From positions 1 to 17,210 of the forward strand of contig SDVU01000216.1 of the NCBI GenBank assembly GCA_016256075.1: DNA of 17,210 nt, given 5' to 3'. Below the pieces are notes generated by a model. It had not been told where the DNA came from. It saw nothing but the letters and a program-made list of their open reading frames with translations, and ran no database searches. Origin of the DNA: Dictyocoela muelleri. Lineage: Eukaryota; Microsporidia. Shown piece by piece: positions 1 to 9,305 of this stretch. Made by a program: the position numbers and the translations under genes. Within the stretch, counting starts at the first letter, position 1; every line of letters starts with the position of its first letter.

Positions 1-333
1 CCCTCATAAAATCTTCTTATGATACAAAATTTTCATATTTGGAACGATCTCGTGAATTGAGCTTATTTCAAATAAGAATCATGTTGTAAGCTCAAAGGAA
101 TGGGACTTTACCCTTTTTAGGGGGTGAGGCTGGTGGACGGGTAAGAAAATTTATTTCTATAGCTATTAATCAGTTGATGTTATTACAAATTATTTATTAG
201 CGTGTCGTTAGAGGGGTTCGAATCAAATTCTTAAATCTTACATTTAAGAATATTCATAGAGTTTTCTTGCCCTTCATGCAAAACTGATCAATATAATATT
301 TCATAATTTAGAAATAATTTAGGTAATAAACCG
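1..333. other. Gene-free AT-rich flank
   Basis: I see no supportable reading frame or RNA gene here. A B-box-like GTTCGAATC occurs near 216-224, but the bases around it do not form a tRNA T-arm. A near-palindromic motif, CTTATTTCAAATAAG, lies at about 62-76 and recurs twice near 15.7-15.9 kb. Confidence 0.5.
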
Positions 334-597
334 TTTTGGACCGGCGAGAAATTGAAGATGGCTAGAAACCGAAATAATAACTAATATACAAAATATTTTG
401 CTGTTTAATAATACAGGATCCTTTTTTAAAAAAAATATTTATATATTTTCCTAATTTGGCTTTATCAAATTAGGAAAAAGTATAAATATATCATGAATTT
501 CGGAAAAACTAATCCGGGATTATAGAACATCAAAATATTTGAGATATTTGTTATTATTTCGGTTTCTAGGTATCTTCAATTTCTCGACGACCCCAAA
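334..597. mobile_element. Foldback/MITE-like palindrome A
   Basis: The left half (from TTTTGG at about 334, with CGAGAAATTGAAGAT at about 345-359) is repeated inverted at the right end (about 573-587), and the match continues inward through AGAAACCGAAATAATAAC. About 60 bases at each end pair well. The middle again folds on CCTAATTTGG/CCAAATTAGG-like sequence near 450-475, so the whole stretch can form a hairpin. It has no coding capacity. Its size and terminal inverted repeats fit a non-autonomous DNA transposon. No convincing target-site duplication was found, so the exact ends are uncertain. Confidence 0.7.
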
Positions 598-821
598 GAG
601 GATGACAAGTTAAACACCTATTTAAAATAATTAAGTTTATATTACTTATTTAATATACTTAAAAAGAGATATGATATGAAAAAAAGGAGTCATACAGTGT
701 TCCCCACAAATTATAAACCCCCACAAATTCTCTCCTCATCCCCAATCACAAATTCTCCTCTAAATTTTTTTAAATAAATTTTCTTATTTGAATTAAAGGC
801 ATCTCCAAAAATTCGCCGGCA
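598..821. other. Gene-free stretch with CACAAATT repeats
   Basis: No coding signal is visible. A pyrimidine-rich patch at about 700-770 contains three copies of CACAAATT separated by C-rich spacers. It may belong to the neighbouring foldback B or be independent simple sequence. Confidence 0.4.
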
Positions 822-1400
822 AAAGTTAAATATACGGTCGGAGGGAAAATTATACGGTCGGAGGGAAAATTTAGTAAAAGTTAATGATAAAATGGAGGGG
901 AAATTTTATAAGGTGGAGGGAAGAATCATAGGATCGTAAGGAAAATTACAAGGTCAATAAAAATTAAATTTTAATATTTTTTTAAACTGTTAAATTAATA
1001 TAGCGGGTCAAAAAAATCTTATAAAATGTGTTTTTTATAAAGTGCCTTTAGAGGTGTGTTTTTTATAAAGTGCCTTTAGAGGTGTGTTTTTTTATAAGGT
1101 TCTTTTTTTTGGGGGGGGATGTTTTAATAAGATCCCAAAAAATTAACGATTTGGTTTCCCACTTTTTAATTCCTCCCATCATTTTAATTCCCCCTCACCT
1201 TTTTAATTTTTCCCTCCGTTCTTTAAATTAATATTTTCGTCAATATTAAACATTCATATGTTATCAAGAGCAAAATACATATTGGAGTGTCAAATAAATA
1301 TACCTCCATTTTATAAAATTTTCCCTCCTTTTTATCATTAACTTTTACTAAATTTTCCCTCCGACCGTATAATTTTCCCTCCGACCGTATATTTAACTTT
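822..1400. mobile_element. Foldback element B with GGAGGG subrepeats
   Basis: The first roughly 95 bases, starting AAAGTTAAATATACGGTCGG, return as an almost exact inverted copy ending at 1400 (CCGTATATTTAACTTT). Within each arm a unit of about 20 bases, GGAGGGAAAATTATACGGTC, is repeated, and looser GGAGGG/CCCTCC copies continue inward. The interior holds a 28-base tandem repeat. This is the design of foldback transposons, whose inverted repeats are made of short direct repeats. No transposase is present. The only open frame across it, on the minus strand at 1223-1462, is low-complexity sequence shaped by the arm repeats. Confidence 0.75.
1027..1105. repeat. 28-base tandem repeat inside foldback B
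   Basis: A unit of about 28 bases (GTGTTTTTTATAAAGTGCCT followed by TTAGAGGT) occurs two full times plus a partial third copy. The two complete copies are essentially identical, so the duplication looks recent compared with the decay around it. Confidence 0.8.
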
Positions 1401-1479
1401 AGCCTGGTTTGATAATTTTTTAGCGATTTCAATAATGAAAAATTGAAATTGGATTCAATCATGTATAATCATAAGACAT

Positions 1480-2030
1480 CTGATCAGGGATAAGAATTTT
1501 GATAAAAATGATTTAAATGATAGTATTGAAAAAAAAGAGATAAAATCATTAAGCAGGATGAAAGAAAAACTGATAACCTTGATATTTTAATAAAAATTGA
1601 TAAAATAAATCAGAATAAATTTTATAAAATAAAAAAATATTTTAATGAAATTGAAAAGGAAGTTTTTGAATATGGTCGAATTAAAAAAATGGAAAGCGTC
1701 AAGTTAATAGAAGAGTTCGTGAATCTTTTTATAAAGGGCTGAGTCTATATACTGATATGGAGCTTTTTAAACACAACTTGATTGATATTGAGGATATATT
1801 GTCATATCTTAAGAGATTGGAGAATAAAATTATTTCAAAGTGTATAACACAGGGGTACAATAATGAATAAAATATAAAAAAATATATTTATAAATAAAAA
1901 TGGTGTAAAATTCGTAAATCAAATTCACATAATACTGAAAATTGTAAAATTAATGTCAATAAAAATAATATTGATAAATTAGAAAATAATTTTTTTTTTG
2001 CATTTTAAAAGAAAATGATTTCAATTAACG
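1480..2030 (+). pseudogene. Element 1 gag remnant
   Basis: Lysine- and glutamate-rich, helical-looking Gag-type sequence on the plus strand (about 1600-1860) is followed near 1890-1950 by a short His/Cys stretch resembling a zinc knuckle (SHNTENC). The protease follows directly, as expected for a Ty3/Gypsy gag. The region is a decayed fossil and its left limit is not defined. Confidence 0.55.
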
Positions 2031-2040
2031 AAATCTAGAG

Positions 2041-2480
2041 TTGAATGGAACTTTAAACGATATAAATTTAACGTATATAGTAGATACTGGATCTACTAGA
2101 AATTTCTTAAATAAAAAATCTGCCAACAAATTTGGACTTGAAATTTGTGATGATAAACCTGTGAAAACTATTTTTGGAAACATTTATTCTATAATTTGTG
2201 ATAAAAGTATTATGGTTATTGTTTAATTTTTGATTTGTAAAAAGGATTTATTGTGTGAAATTTTATTTTTTAAATTATCTTCAAGCCAATGCCATTTTAG
2301 GATGTGAATTATTGATATCAAATAATTACGTAGTTAATTTACCAAAAATGAAGATTAAAATTTATAAAGAATATGTTGTTTTAAAGCAATCAGAACTAAA
2401 TGATAATTCAAAATCATGTGAATTTGATAAAATTTTAATTGAAAAGCTAGATATGCTTAAAAGTGACTCAAAGAGTTAAA
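2041..2480 (+). pseudogene. Element 1 aspartic protease (retropepsin) remnant
   Basis: The catalytic signature YIVDTGSTRNFL is at about 2074-2110. The second half of the retropepsin fold is recognisable near 2280-2330 (AILGCELLISNN, like the ILG-x-D-F-L block of Ty3/Gypsy proteases). It lies between gag and reverse transcriptase, as is normal for the family. It is broken. Confidence 0.75.
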
Positions 2481-2559
2481 AAATAATAAAAAAAAATGAA
2501 AAATATTCTAAAGATAAATTTAAGTTTAAATATATTCTAATCAATCCTATTAAAAAAAA

Positions 2560-3250
2560 ATAACTGATTCCAAAAATCCAATACAATTAAAAAATTATAA
2601 AATACCTGGTAAATATAAAAATGGTGCTATTATAGAATTAAAAAGATCGGAATCTGAGAATATAATTGAAAGATGTAATGGATCATATTATAATCCAGGT
2701 TTTTTCATTGAAAAAAAATAAAAGACTTAAGATTAGTTGTAGATTATCGTGTTATGAACGAAAAAAATGTCTAAGAAGTTTGAATATTCCTAATATTTTT
2801 AATAAAATTCAAAATATAGACGAAAATTCCTTTTTTTAGCCTAATTGATTTAAAGAACAGATTTAATCAAACTTTTAGATAAAGAAAGTTGAAAATTAAC
2901 GGCATTTGATATAATGAATAAACATCGGCAATATAAAAGAATTTCTTTTGGTTTTAAGTGTGAACCACAATTTTTTACAAGGAGTGTTAAGTCATATTTT
3001 AGAAGGTATCAATAATTGTTTTGTATATATTGACGACATAATAGTTTATTCAAATTCTTTGAAAGATCATAATGATGCTTTAAAATTAGTTTTTCCGAGC
3101 TTTATAAAAGAAATGTTCCGATTAATTTCAAAAAATCACCATTTCATAAAAAAATAAGGTTTTAGGATACACTGTCAATAATCAAGGTTTTTTCTTAGAT
3201 TATTCTATTTAGATTTATAAGATATTCAAAAAACGAATCAAAAATAAACG
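2560..3250 (+). pseudogene. Element 1 reverse transcriptase remnant
   Basis: Reverse-transcriptase blocks appear in order: an LVVDYR-type block (about 2733-2752), an SLIDLK-type block (about 2838-2855), and the catalytic FVYIDDIIVYSNS (about 3020-3060), followed by the L-GY-V-N block near 3160. The family is Ty3/Gypsy. The end of this segment is cut by the MULE insertion between RT and RNase H. Heavily decayed. Confidence 0.85.
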
Positions 3251-3275
3251 TGATATTCTAAAAGTTTAGGTCTCA

Positions 3276-3320
3276 ATTCGCCTAATTTTTATTCGCCTAA
3301 TTTTTATTCGCCTACTTTTT
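3276..3320. repeat. Left terminal subrepeats of the MULE
   Basis: Three direct copies of a 15-base unit, ATTCGCCTAATTTTT (the last ends CTACTTTTTT). They form the left terminal inverted repeat together with the matching right-end array. Confidence 0.85.
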
Positions 3321-3399
3321 TATAAAAAAATGAAATTTTTTTTTATAAAAATATTTTTTAGACCCCATTGCAAAATTATTTATAGATACTCAGTGAAAA

Positions 3400-4771
3400 G
3401 GGAGAAGTGTTTTGTTGTCAACTTATTCTTTTTCAGAATAAATAGAAATGTTGGAGGAAACAAATTTATTGGAAATGTAATCAAAGAACATGTTTTGTAA
3501 CAGCTGTTTCAATTGGAAAAGATTTGTGAAACAAAGGGTGAACATAGTCATACGAACGACAAAGAGAAACTTCCGACTTTTCAATTGAGAAATTTCATAA
3601 ATTCTGCTTTGGAAAAAACGCCATACAGAGCAGCACAGCAAATTTATGATAATGCAAAAAATAATCTGAAGAGTTTTACAATTGGTCAGAATATAATGCA
3701 AAACTAATTCCTTCTTTTGATACGCTGAAGGCTAGTATCTATCGTTATAAATCAAAATTGACCATTCAGGACCAATTTTAACAGAAGAGACTTTTGACTT
3801 TGATTTTTTTAGATTACCAATGGACCGTAATATGCTTCTACACATGGATTTCTGACCTGAGCAAATGGTAATGCTAGGTGATCCTGTTTTTATAAAAAGA
3901 TTTTATACTGCAATTCATTTAAAAATAATTATGGATGGTACCTTCAAAACAGCTTCATCTAATTTCTATCAAGTTTATATAATCCATGTTTTTTTTCTAG
4001 TCAAAGTTTTTTTCAATTGTATACTGTTTTATGAAGGGGAAAACACAAATCATGTACTCTAAAATATTTTAAATCATAAAACAAAAGTTAAATCATCTTG
4101 AAGTTCCTTTTAATCCTAATTTCATTCAAATTGATTTTGAAAAGGCTACCTACAATTGAATAAACTCTGAATTTTATAATGCTGTAATCGAAGGATCTTA
4201 CTTTCAGTTTGAGCAAGCCATATGGATAAGAGTTCAGAAACACAAATTGGTTAACCTCTTCAATATTGATGAAACATTTTATTCATGCATACATTTATGC
4301 TCTACTCTGCCACTTGTTCCTTTAGAAGAAATTGATACCGATTGGAATTATATTCTCTCGCTTTAGCCAACAGGAAGCTAAGATGCAAATGATTTAAAAT
4401 TATATATAGAAAATACATGGTTAAATAACGAAACATCGTCATTGTTTTGTAGAACTACTTGTAACCATTATGGAACTCTACGTGTAAGAACAAATAATTC
4501 TGCAGGGGGATTTCACAACAAACTAAATTCTATGGTAAATAAAAATAATGCCAGCTTTTGGGAAATAGGATCGATTTTGAAAAAGATTCAAGTACATACT
4601 ACAAGCGAGCTTGCTAGAATTGTTGCGGGTGGATTGCAAAAAAAGAGAAAGAGGGTTTATATCAGACAAGACCAGAAAATTAATACGCTTTGGACAAATT
4701 TTGAAAACGGTGAGATTTATCTTAAAACCATGATGGAAGGTTTAAAAGAATCAAAAAAAATAAATATTTAA
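3400..4771 (+). pseudogene. FLYWCH-MULE transposase pseudogene
   Basis: The remnant starts with a FLYWCH zinc finger: YWKCNQRTC near 3470-3495, then the HSH pair near 3546-3555. An N-terminal helical region follows (about 3560-3830). The MULE catalytic core then begins with IIMDGTFKTASSNFYQVY (about 3923-3975), where DGTF carries the first acidic residue. IDFEKATYN near 4130-4156 carries the second. The typical YFQFEQAIWIRVQKH block is near 4200-4245. The last block, RTNNSAGGFHNKLNSMV (about 4490-4540), matches the family's RTNN-x-x-E-G-W-H motif, but the catalytic glutamate position reads glycine. Several stops and frame changes divide the frame; the longest open piece is 4442-4771. The protein would have been a nuclear DDE transposase acting on its own ends. 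It is not functional as it stands. Confidence 0.85.
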
Positions 4772-4863
4772 AAAAATTATGTAGAAAAAAAATATAATAT
4801 TTACCATGGTAAATATTTTCTTTAAATGTTATCTAAAATTTACATTTGTTTAAAATTCAAAAA

Positions 4864-4953
4864 AATAAGCGAACTAAAAGTAGGCGAACTAAAAGTAGGC
4901 GAATAAAAAATAGGCGAATAAAAATAGGGCGAACTAAAAGTAGGTGAATAGAG
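4864..4953. repeat. Right terminal subrepeats of the MULE
   Basis: About six direct copies of a 15-base unit (GTAGGCGAACTAAAA / TAGGCGAATAAAAA) are inverted relative to the left-end array. The array starts about 95 bases after the transposase stop at 4771. Confidence 0.85.
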
Positions 4954-4970
4954 GTACCACGATTCTAAAA

Positions 4971-5474
4971 TAAGTTTGAATTTAAATTGGTATCACATAT
5001 ATGTAAAAAATATTAGTCAACGCATTTTAAAAATTACAGATCTTCTTAAAGGTGATAAGAAAATCATATGTAATGAAAATTGTCAAAAGATAGTTGATGA
5101 TATAAAAATAGATATTATTAGAGTTAATCTACTAAAGTTTCTGAATTACAACGAGAAATTCATTTTGAAATGTGACGCTTCTGATTCATGAATAGGTTCG
5201 GTATTATTACAGACTAAAGGAGAGATAAGTCACTATAGTAGAAAGTTTACTGATTCGTAAATTAATTATAGTGTGGTTAAAATAGAGATGTTTGTAATAT
5301 TAAATCCGCTTTTACATTTTAGAAAAATTATTCGTGGATGTTATGTAGAAATTTACACAGATAATGGAAATTGTACGTTTAATAAGAGTAATTCAAAACA
5401 AATTTAAAGGTTTAAATTACTTATGAACATAATAAATTTCAAAATTTTTTTCATAAAAGGAAAAGAGAATATTT
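4971..5474 (+). pseudogene. Element 1 RT connection and RNase H remnant
   Basis: The RT-to-RNase H connection resumes after the MULE (NWYHIYVKNIS at about 4985-5017). RNase H then begins with the catalytic CDASDS block (about 5170-5190), followed by an HYSRKFTDS block near 5230-5258 and YTDNGNC near 5356-5377. The segment is interrupted at about 5475 by foldback C, just at the GKEN block that normally ends RNase H. Ty3/Gypsy family, broken. Confidence 0.8.
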
Positions 5475-5835
5475 CAGTCCTTTGCATTATTATATTCACA
5501 TCCTTGCATTATTATATTCACCACCTTGCATTATTATATTCACCTAATTACATTATTATATTCACCTTCTTGCATTATTATATTCCCTTCTTGTATTATT
5601 ATATTCCCCTCCTTACATTATTATATTCCCCTCCTTGCATTTTTATATTCCCCTTCTTGCATTTTTATATTCCCCTCCTTGTATTATTATTTTTATTTCC
5701 CTGCATTTCTATTTTTTCCTCCGTGAATTACAGTCCTTTTCTATATTCCCCTCGTTGCATTATTATAGTCACTTAGTTGCATTATTTTAGTCCCTTCGTT
5801 TCATTATTATAGCCCCTTCGTTACATTATAACAGT
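5475..5835. repeat. Outer left minisatellite of foldback C
   Basis: About 16 tandem copies of a 22-base unit, TTGCATTATTATATTCACCT plus two bases, with the last third drifting to TTGCATTATTATAGTCCCTTCG-like forms. CAGTCC bounds the array at both its outer and inner end. Confidence 0.9.
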
Positions 5836-5999
5836 CCAATTACAGCTGTTTTAGTAGTTATGGTCCATTTTTTCGATCTATTGACCTTTTTTTTCATGAT
5901 ATAGACAAATTCGTTCAGACTTATAGACCCCTTTTTATAGAGCTGTAGACAACTTTTGCGAGAGTTATAGATTATCTGCTAAAATTCGTCTCGATTAAT

Positions 6000-6735
6000 T
6001 AATTTTTATTCCCATATTATTTTAACCCTTGTTTTACAAATCATATTTTTCTACACTTTTTTAACCCTTATTTTCTTACCCTCGAATTTTAACCCTTATT
6101 TTTTTTCATTATTTTTTAACTTTTATTTTTTAACCCTTATATTAACCCATCTGTTAACCCCCATCTTTTAACCCTTATTTTTTCATTATTTTTAACCCAT
6201 ATTTTTCAACCATTATTTTTCCCCATAATTCTTCAACCCTAATTTTTTTTTTCATAATTTTTTTACCTCTAGTTTTACCCATATTTTTACCCCTATTTCC
6301 CCTTCCCCATTATTTATTCCGATTTTTACCCATATTTTTTACCCCTATTTTTTTCATAATTTTTTTGTCCCACATTTTTTCCATAATTTTTTGACTCCCA
6401 TTTTTTCCATAATTTTTTAACCCTTATATAATACCTCTATTTTAACTCTTATATTTTAACCCCTATTTTAACCCTTTTATAATAACCCCTATAATAACCC
6501 TTATTTTTAACCCATATTTTTAACTACTATTTAAACCTCTATTTTAACCCCCATTTTTAACTCCCATTTAAACCTCTATTTTTAACCCATATTTTTAACT
6601 CCTATTTAAACCACCATTTTTAACCCTATTTTTATTAAACCTTTTTATAAACCCTTATTTATAGACCCTTAGATAACCAACTCTATTTGAACCCCTTATT
6701 TTTTACCCTTATTTTTAATTTTTTGACCCCTTGTT
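6000..6735. repeat. Inner left TTAACCC-punctuated repeat of foldback C
   Basis: Irregular tandem sequence in which T/A tracts alternate with AACCCTTA, TTAACCC, TTTACCC and ACCCCTATTTT. It resembles degenerate telomeric repeat at first sight, but period and sequence are too variable for telomere DNA. Confidence 0.75.
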
Positions 6736-6736
6736 C

Positions 6737-7385
6737 AAAAAATAAGGGATATAAAATGGGAGCAAACAATATGGGTTAAAATAGAGGTTTAAATATGGGG
6801 TTAAAAATAGAGGTTTAGATAGGGATTAAAAATAGGGATTAAAAATAGGGATTATAATATGGGTTATTATATAAGAGTTAATAAATAAGGGTTAATAAAA
6901 ATTAATAAAAATAGAGGTTTAAATAGAGGTTTAAATAGAGGTTTAAATAGAGGTAAAAATATGGGTAAAAAACGGGATTATATAAGGGTTAATAATCAAG
7001 GGTTAATAATCAAGGGTTAATAAAGAGAGGAAAAAAATAAAGGGTAAAAACAGAGGTTTAAATAGGGTAAAAAAAACAGGGTTAAAAATCGGAATAAATA
7101 ATAGAGGGTAAAAATAGGGGTAAAAATAAAGGAAAAAATAGGAGTAAAAAATTATGGAAAAAAATAGGGTTAAAAAATTATGGGGGAAATAAGGGTTGAA
7201 ACATGAGGGTTAAAAATAGTGGAAAAAAAATATGGGTTAAAAGATGAGGTTAAAAGATGGTTAATATAAGGGTTAAAAAAGTTAAAAAATAATGGAAAAA
7301 ATAAAGGTTAAAAGCCGAGGGTAAGAAAATAAGGGGTAAAAAGTGTAGAAAAATATTATTTGTAAAACAAGGGTTAAAAGAATAT
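6737..7385. repeat. Inner right GGGTTAA-punctuated repeat of foldback C
   Basis: Inverse counterpart of the left inner array: GGGTTAAAAATAGGG, GAGGTTTAAATA and related units of about 11-20 bases. Local direct copies are very similar, for example AATAGAGGTTTA several times near 6910-6950 and AATCAAGGGTTAAT near 6993-7020, indicating recent slippage. Confidence 0.75.
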
Positions 7386-7574
7386 GGGATCAAAAATTAA
7401 ATAATCGAGACAAATTTTAGCAGATAATCTATAACTCTCGCAAAATTTGTCTACAGCTCTATAAAAAGAGGTCTATAAGTCCAACGAATTTGTCTATAGC
7501 ATGTAAAAAAGGTCAATAGCTTGAAAAAATGGATCACAAATACTAAAACAGCTGTAATTGGACTGTTATAATTC

Positions 7575-7965
7575 AACGAAGGGACTATAATAATTAAGTG
7601 AAGGGACTATAATAATGCAACGAGGGGACCAAAATAATGCAACGAGGGGACTATAGAAAGGATTGTAATGCACGGAGGAAAAAATAGAAATACAGGGAAA
7701 TAAAAATAGTAATCCAAGGGGGTGAATATAAAAATGCAAGAAGGGGAATATAAAAATGCAAGAAGGGGAATATAAAAATAAAAGAGATGAATATAATAAT
7801 ACAAGAAGGGGAATATAATAATACAAGGAGGGGAATATAATAATGCAATAAGGTGAATATAATAATGCAAGAAGGTGGATATAATAATGCAAGGAGGTGA
7901 ATATAATAATGCAAGGAGGTGAATATAATAATGCAAGGAGGTGAATATAATAATGCAAAGGACTG
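7575..7965. repeat. Outer right minisatellite of foldback C
   Basis: About 17 copies of the same 22-base unit as the outer left array but inverted (AAGGAGGTGAATATAATAATGC and GGGGAATATAAAAATGCAAGA variants). The copies nearest the outer end are the most uniform. Confidence 0.9.
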
Positions 7966-8489
7966 TATATCCGATGAACTTTCAACATGTTTCATAAATA
8001 TTTATAAAGAAATGAATAAAAAAAAGATATAGAATTGAAATAAAAGAATATTTTCAAATAGATAATAATGAATGCGACGCTTTGAAATTTTTAAAAGATA
8101 AAAATAACAGATTAATTGTAAAGAAGGTAAAATTATTGAATTTTTAAAAAAAATCATAAATTAAGTTGCCATTCAGGTATTACTTTTATGTATCAAAATT
8201 TAAGAAAATGCTACTATATCCAAAATATTTTAAAACATATAGTAGATGTAACGAAATCATGTAAAGAATGTTCTTTCAATAAAAAAAATAAATATTTACG
8301 ATGAGAATTCAATAAAATAAATTCTGAAATACCATTTATGGAAATTAGTTCGGACATTTATGAACCATTTGATACAAGGGATCGCATACATGAAAGTAAT
8401 AAATATAAAGCGTTTTTATAAATTTTACCAATGTATTTAGCAGATACGCACAAATTTTTTGTGAATCTGTATCGGAAAAATGTCGTGTA
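7966..8489 (+). pseudogene. Element 1 integrase, zinc-binding and first core part
   Basis: After foldback C the host element resumes. An integrase H2C2 finger is recognisable: SCHSGITFMYQNLRKCYY near 8166-8220 and CKECSFNKKN near 8260-8290. The first catalytic-core block follows (EISSDIYEPFDT, about 8340-8375). Foldback D interrupts the core after this. Ty3/Gypsy family, broken. Confidence 0.75.
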
Positions 8490-8992
8490 TAGCCACTAGT
8501 TCCAAATTCTACTAGTTCCAGATTCCAATAGTTCCTAATTCCACTAGTTCCTAATTCCACTAGTTTCAAAATATTATAAGATATCGTTTAATACACTTTA
8601 AATAAGTAAATCAATATTAATAAGTTGTTAGTAAAAAGTCTGAACTGAAATTTTTTTTTAAAAAATTATAATTCGTTTTTGTGGACATAGTAAAGAGGAA
8701 TTTAGGCTTAACTCAATTTTTTATAAGATATTTATCTCAGAAATTATAAGTCTTTCATTACATCGAAAAAATAAATTATTTAATCGTGATATATATCTTA
8801 GAAAGAATGAGTTAAGCCTATTGTAGCCTTTATTTAAATATGTCAAGAAAAACGAACTGTAACTTTTTTAAACAAAAATTTCAATTCAGACTTTTTGCTA
8901 TTAATTTATCAATATTTCATTTACTTATTTAAAGTGTATTAAACAATATTTTATAATATTTTGGAACTAGTGGAATTTTGAACTAGTGGGCC
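8490..8992. mobile_element. Foldback element D with ACTAGTTCC subrepeats
   Basis: The whole 0.5 kb is one imperfect palindrome centred near 8756. AAAATATTATAA, then TTTAATACACTTTAAATAAGTAAAT, then AAAAAGTCTGAA-TGAAAT and TAGGCTTAACTCA on the left all recur inverted on the right. Both outer tips consist of a 16-base unit, ACTAGTTCCTAATTCC: about five copies on the left (8494-8569) and two on the right (8965-8990). It splits the integrase core of element 1. The flanks 8469-8489 and 8993-9013 look like an imperfect 21-base duplication. It has no coding capacity. Confidence 0.8.
8494..8569. repeat. 16-base tandem repeat at left tip of foldback D
   Basis: About five direct copies of ACTAGTTCCTAATTCC with single-base variants. 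The short minus-strand open frame across it is a repeat translation. Confidence 0.85.
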
Positions 8993-9305
8993 GTAACCGG
9001 AAAATGTCTAGTAGAAAAATTGAAATTATGGAAGAAATAGTTCGGTTTTCTTTAACCGATAATTACAGAAAATGGGAAAAAATATTTGAGTTTATTTTTC
9101 AGAATTTTCTTCTCAATAATAAAATTAAGCATGTGCAGACACCACCATATACACCTTTCTCAAATAGTAGAAGTGAATCAATAAACAATAGTGTAAGATA
9201 AGATTAAGGATTTAACAAAAATAAAAATTTTAACACAATAAAAAATTGAAGATAAAACAAAATAAATTTAAATTACGATAGAAATTTAAGAACTCTCTAT
9301 ATTCT
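8993..9305 (+). pseudogene. Element 1 integrase, second core part
   Basis: The integrase core continues after foldback D. SLTDNYRKWEKIFEFIF (about 9048-9100) carries the second catalytic aspartate. KHVQTPPYTPFSNSRSES (about 9127-9180) matches the block with the third acidic residue. Sequence linking core and C-terminus runs to about 9305 and is then split by the 14-base-duplication insert. Ty3/Gypsy family, broken. Confidence 0.8.

Larger units (their letters stand above)
3264..4961 (+). mobile_element. MULE DNA transposon inserted in element 1
   Basis: A 1.7 kb element lies between two copies of ATTCTAAAA (3255-3263 and 4962-4970), a 9-base target-site duplication that is typical for Mutator-like elements. 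The two ends are inverted relatives: left GGTCTCAATTCGCCTA (from about 3269), right read inward GGTACCTCTATTCACCTA. Each end is built from direct repeats of about 15 bases (ATTCGCCTAATTTTT and variants, three on the left, about six on the right). Inside is a decayed FLYWCH-MULE transposase in the same orientation as the host retroelement. Flanking RT sequence resumes directly after the insertion. Confidence 0.9.
5475..7965. mobile_element. Giant foldback element C (2.5 kb palindrome)
   Basis: The element starts CAGTCCTTTGCATTATTATATT at 5475, and the exact inverse ends at 7965. Each arm is about 1.23-1.26 kb and has three zones that mirror each other: an outer array of about 16 units of 22 bases; a unique zone (about 5836-6000 and 7385-7570, containing ACAGCTGTTTTAGTA and ATAGAGCTGTAGACAA) that is highly similar between arms; and an inner, irregular A/T-rich array punctuated by TTAACCC or GGGTTAA. 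The centre is near 6736. The interrupted RNase H sequence resumes right after 7965, so this is an insertion. The junctions allow only a short, imperfect duplication (TATTTC/TATATC). It has no coding capacity; the long open frames across it are repeat translations. The architecture fits a foldback transposon. Confidence 0.85.

Noticed and set aside
195-235. Possible tRNA (GTTCGAATC box)
   Set aside because: The bases on either side of the box do not pair as a T-arm, and no acceptor or anticodon arm can be drawn upstream.
1223-1462. 79-codon minus-strand frame
   Set aside because: It covers the right arm of foldback B and its sequence follows the arm repeats; no recognisable domain.
3423-3701. 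92-codon minus-strand frame
   Set aside because: Antisense to the FLYWCH and N-terminal part of the MULE transposase, which is supported by its motifs.
5423-5776. Long plus-strand open frames rich in LHYYI/IIIF repeats
   Set aside because: They are translations of the 22-base minisatellite in foldback C; the unit has no stop in these frames, and the protein is pure repeat.
6000-7385. True telomeric repeat or telomere fusion
   Set aside because: The period is irregular and the units vary far too much; kept only as a low-interest resemblance.
5475-7965. CRISPR-like array
   Set aside because: Repeats are directly adjacent, degenerate and without unique spacers, and the context is eukaryotic transposon sequence; this is a minisatellite.
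7566-7995. Three overlapping minus-strand open frames of 109-140 codons
   Set aside because: Same cause: the inverted copy of the minisatellite read in several frames at once, which is not how a real gene behaves.
8345-8569. 74-codon minus-strand frame
   Set aside because: Spans the junction between integrase of element 1 and the 16-base repeats of foldback D; its start is repeat sequence.
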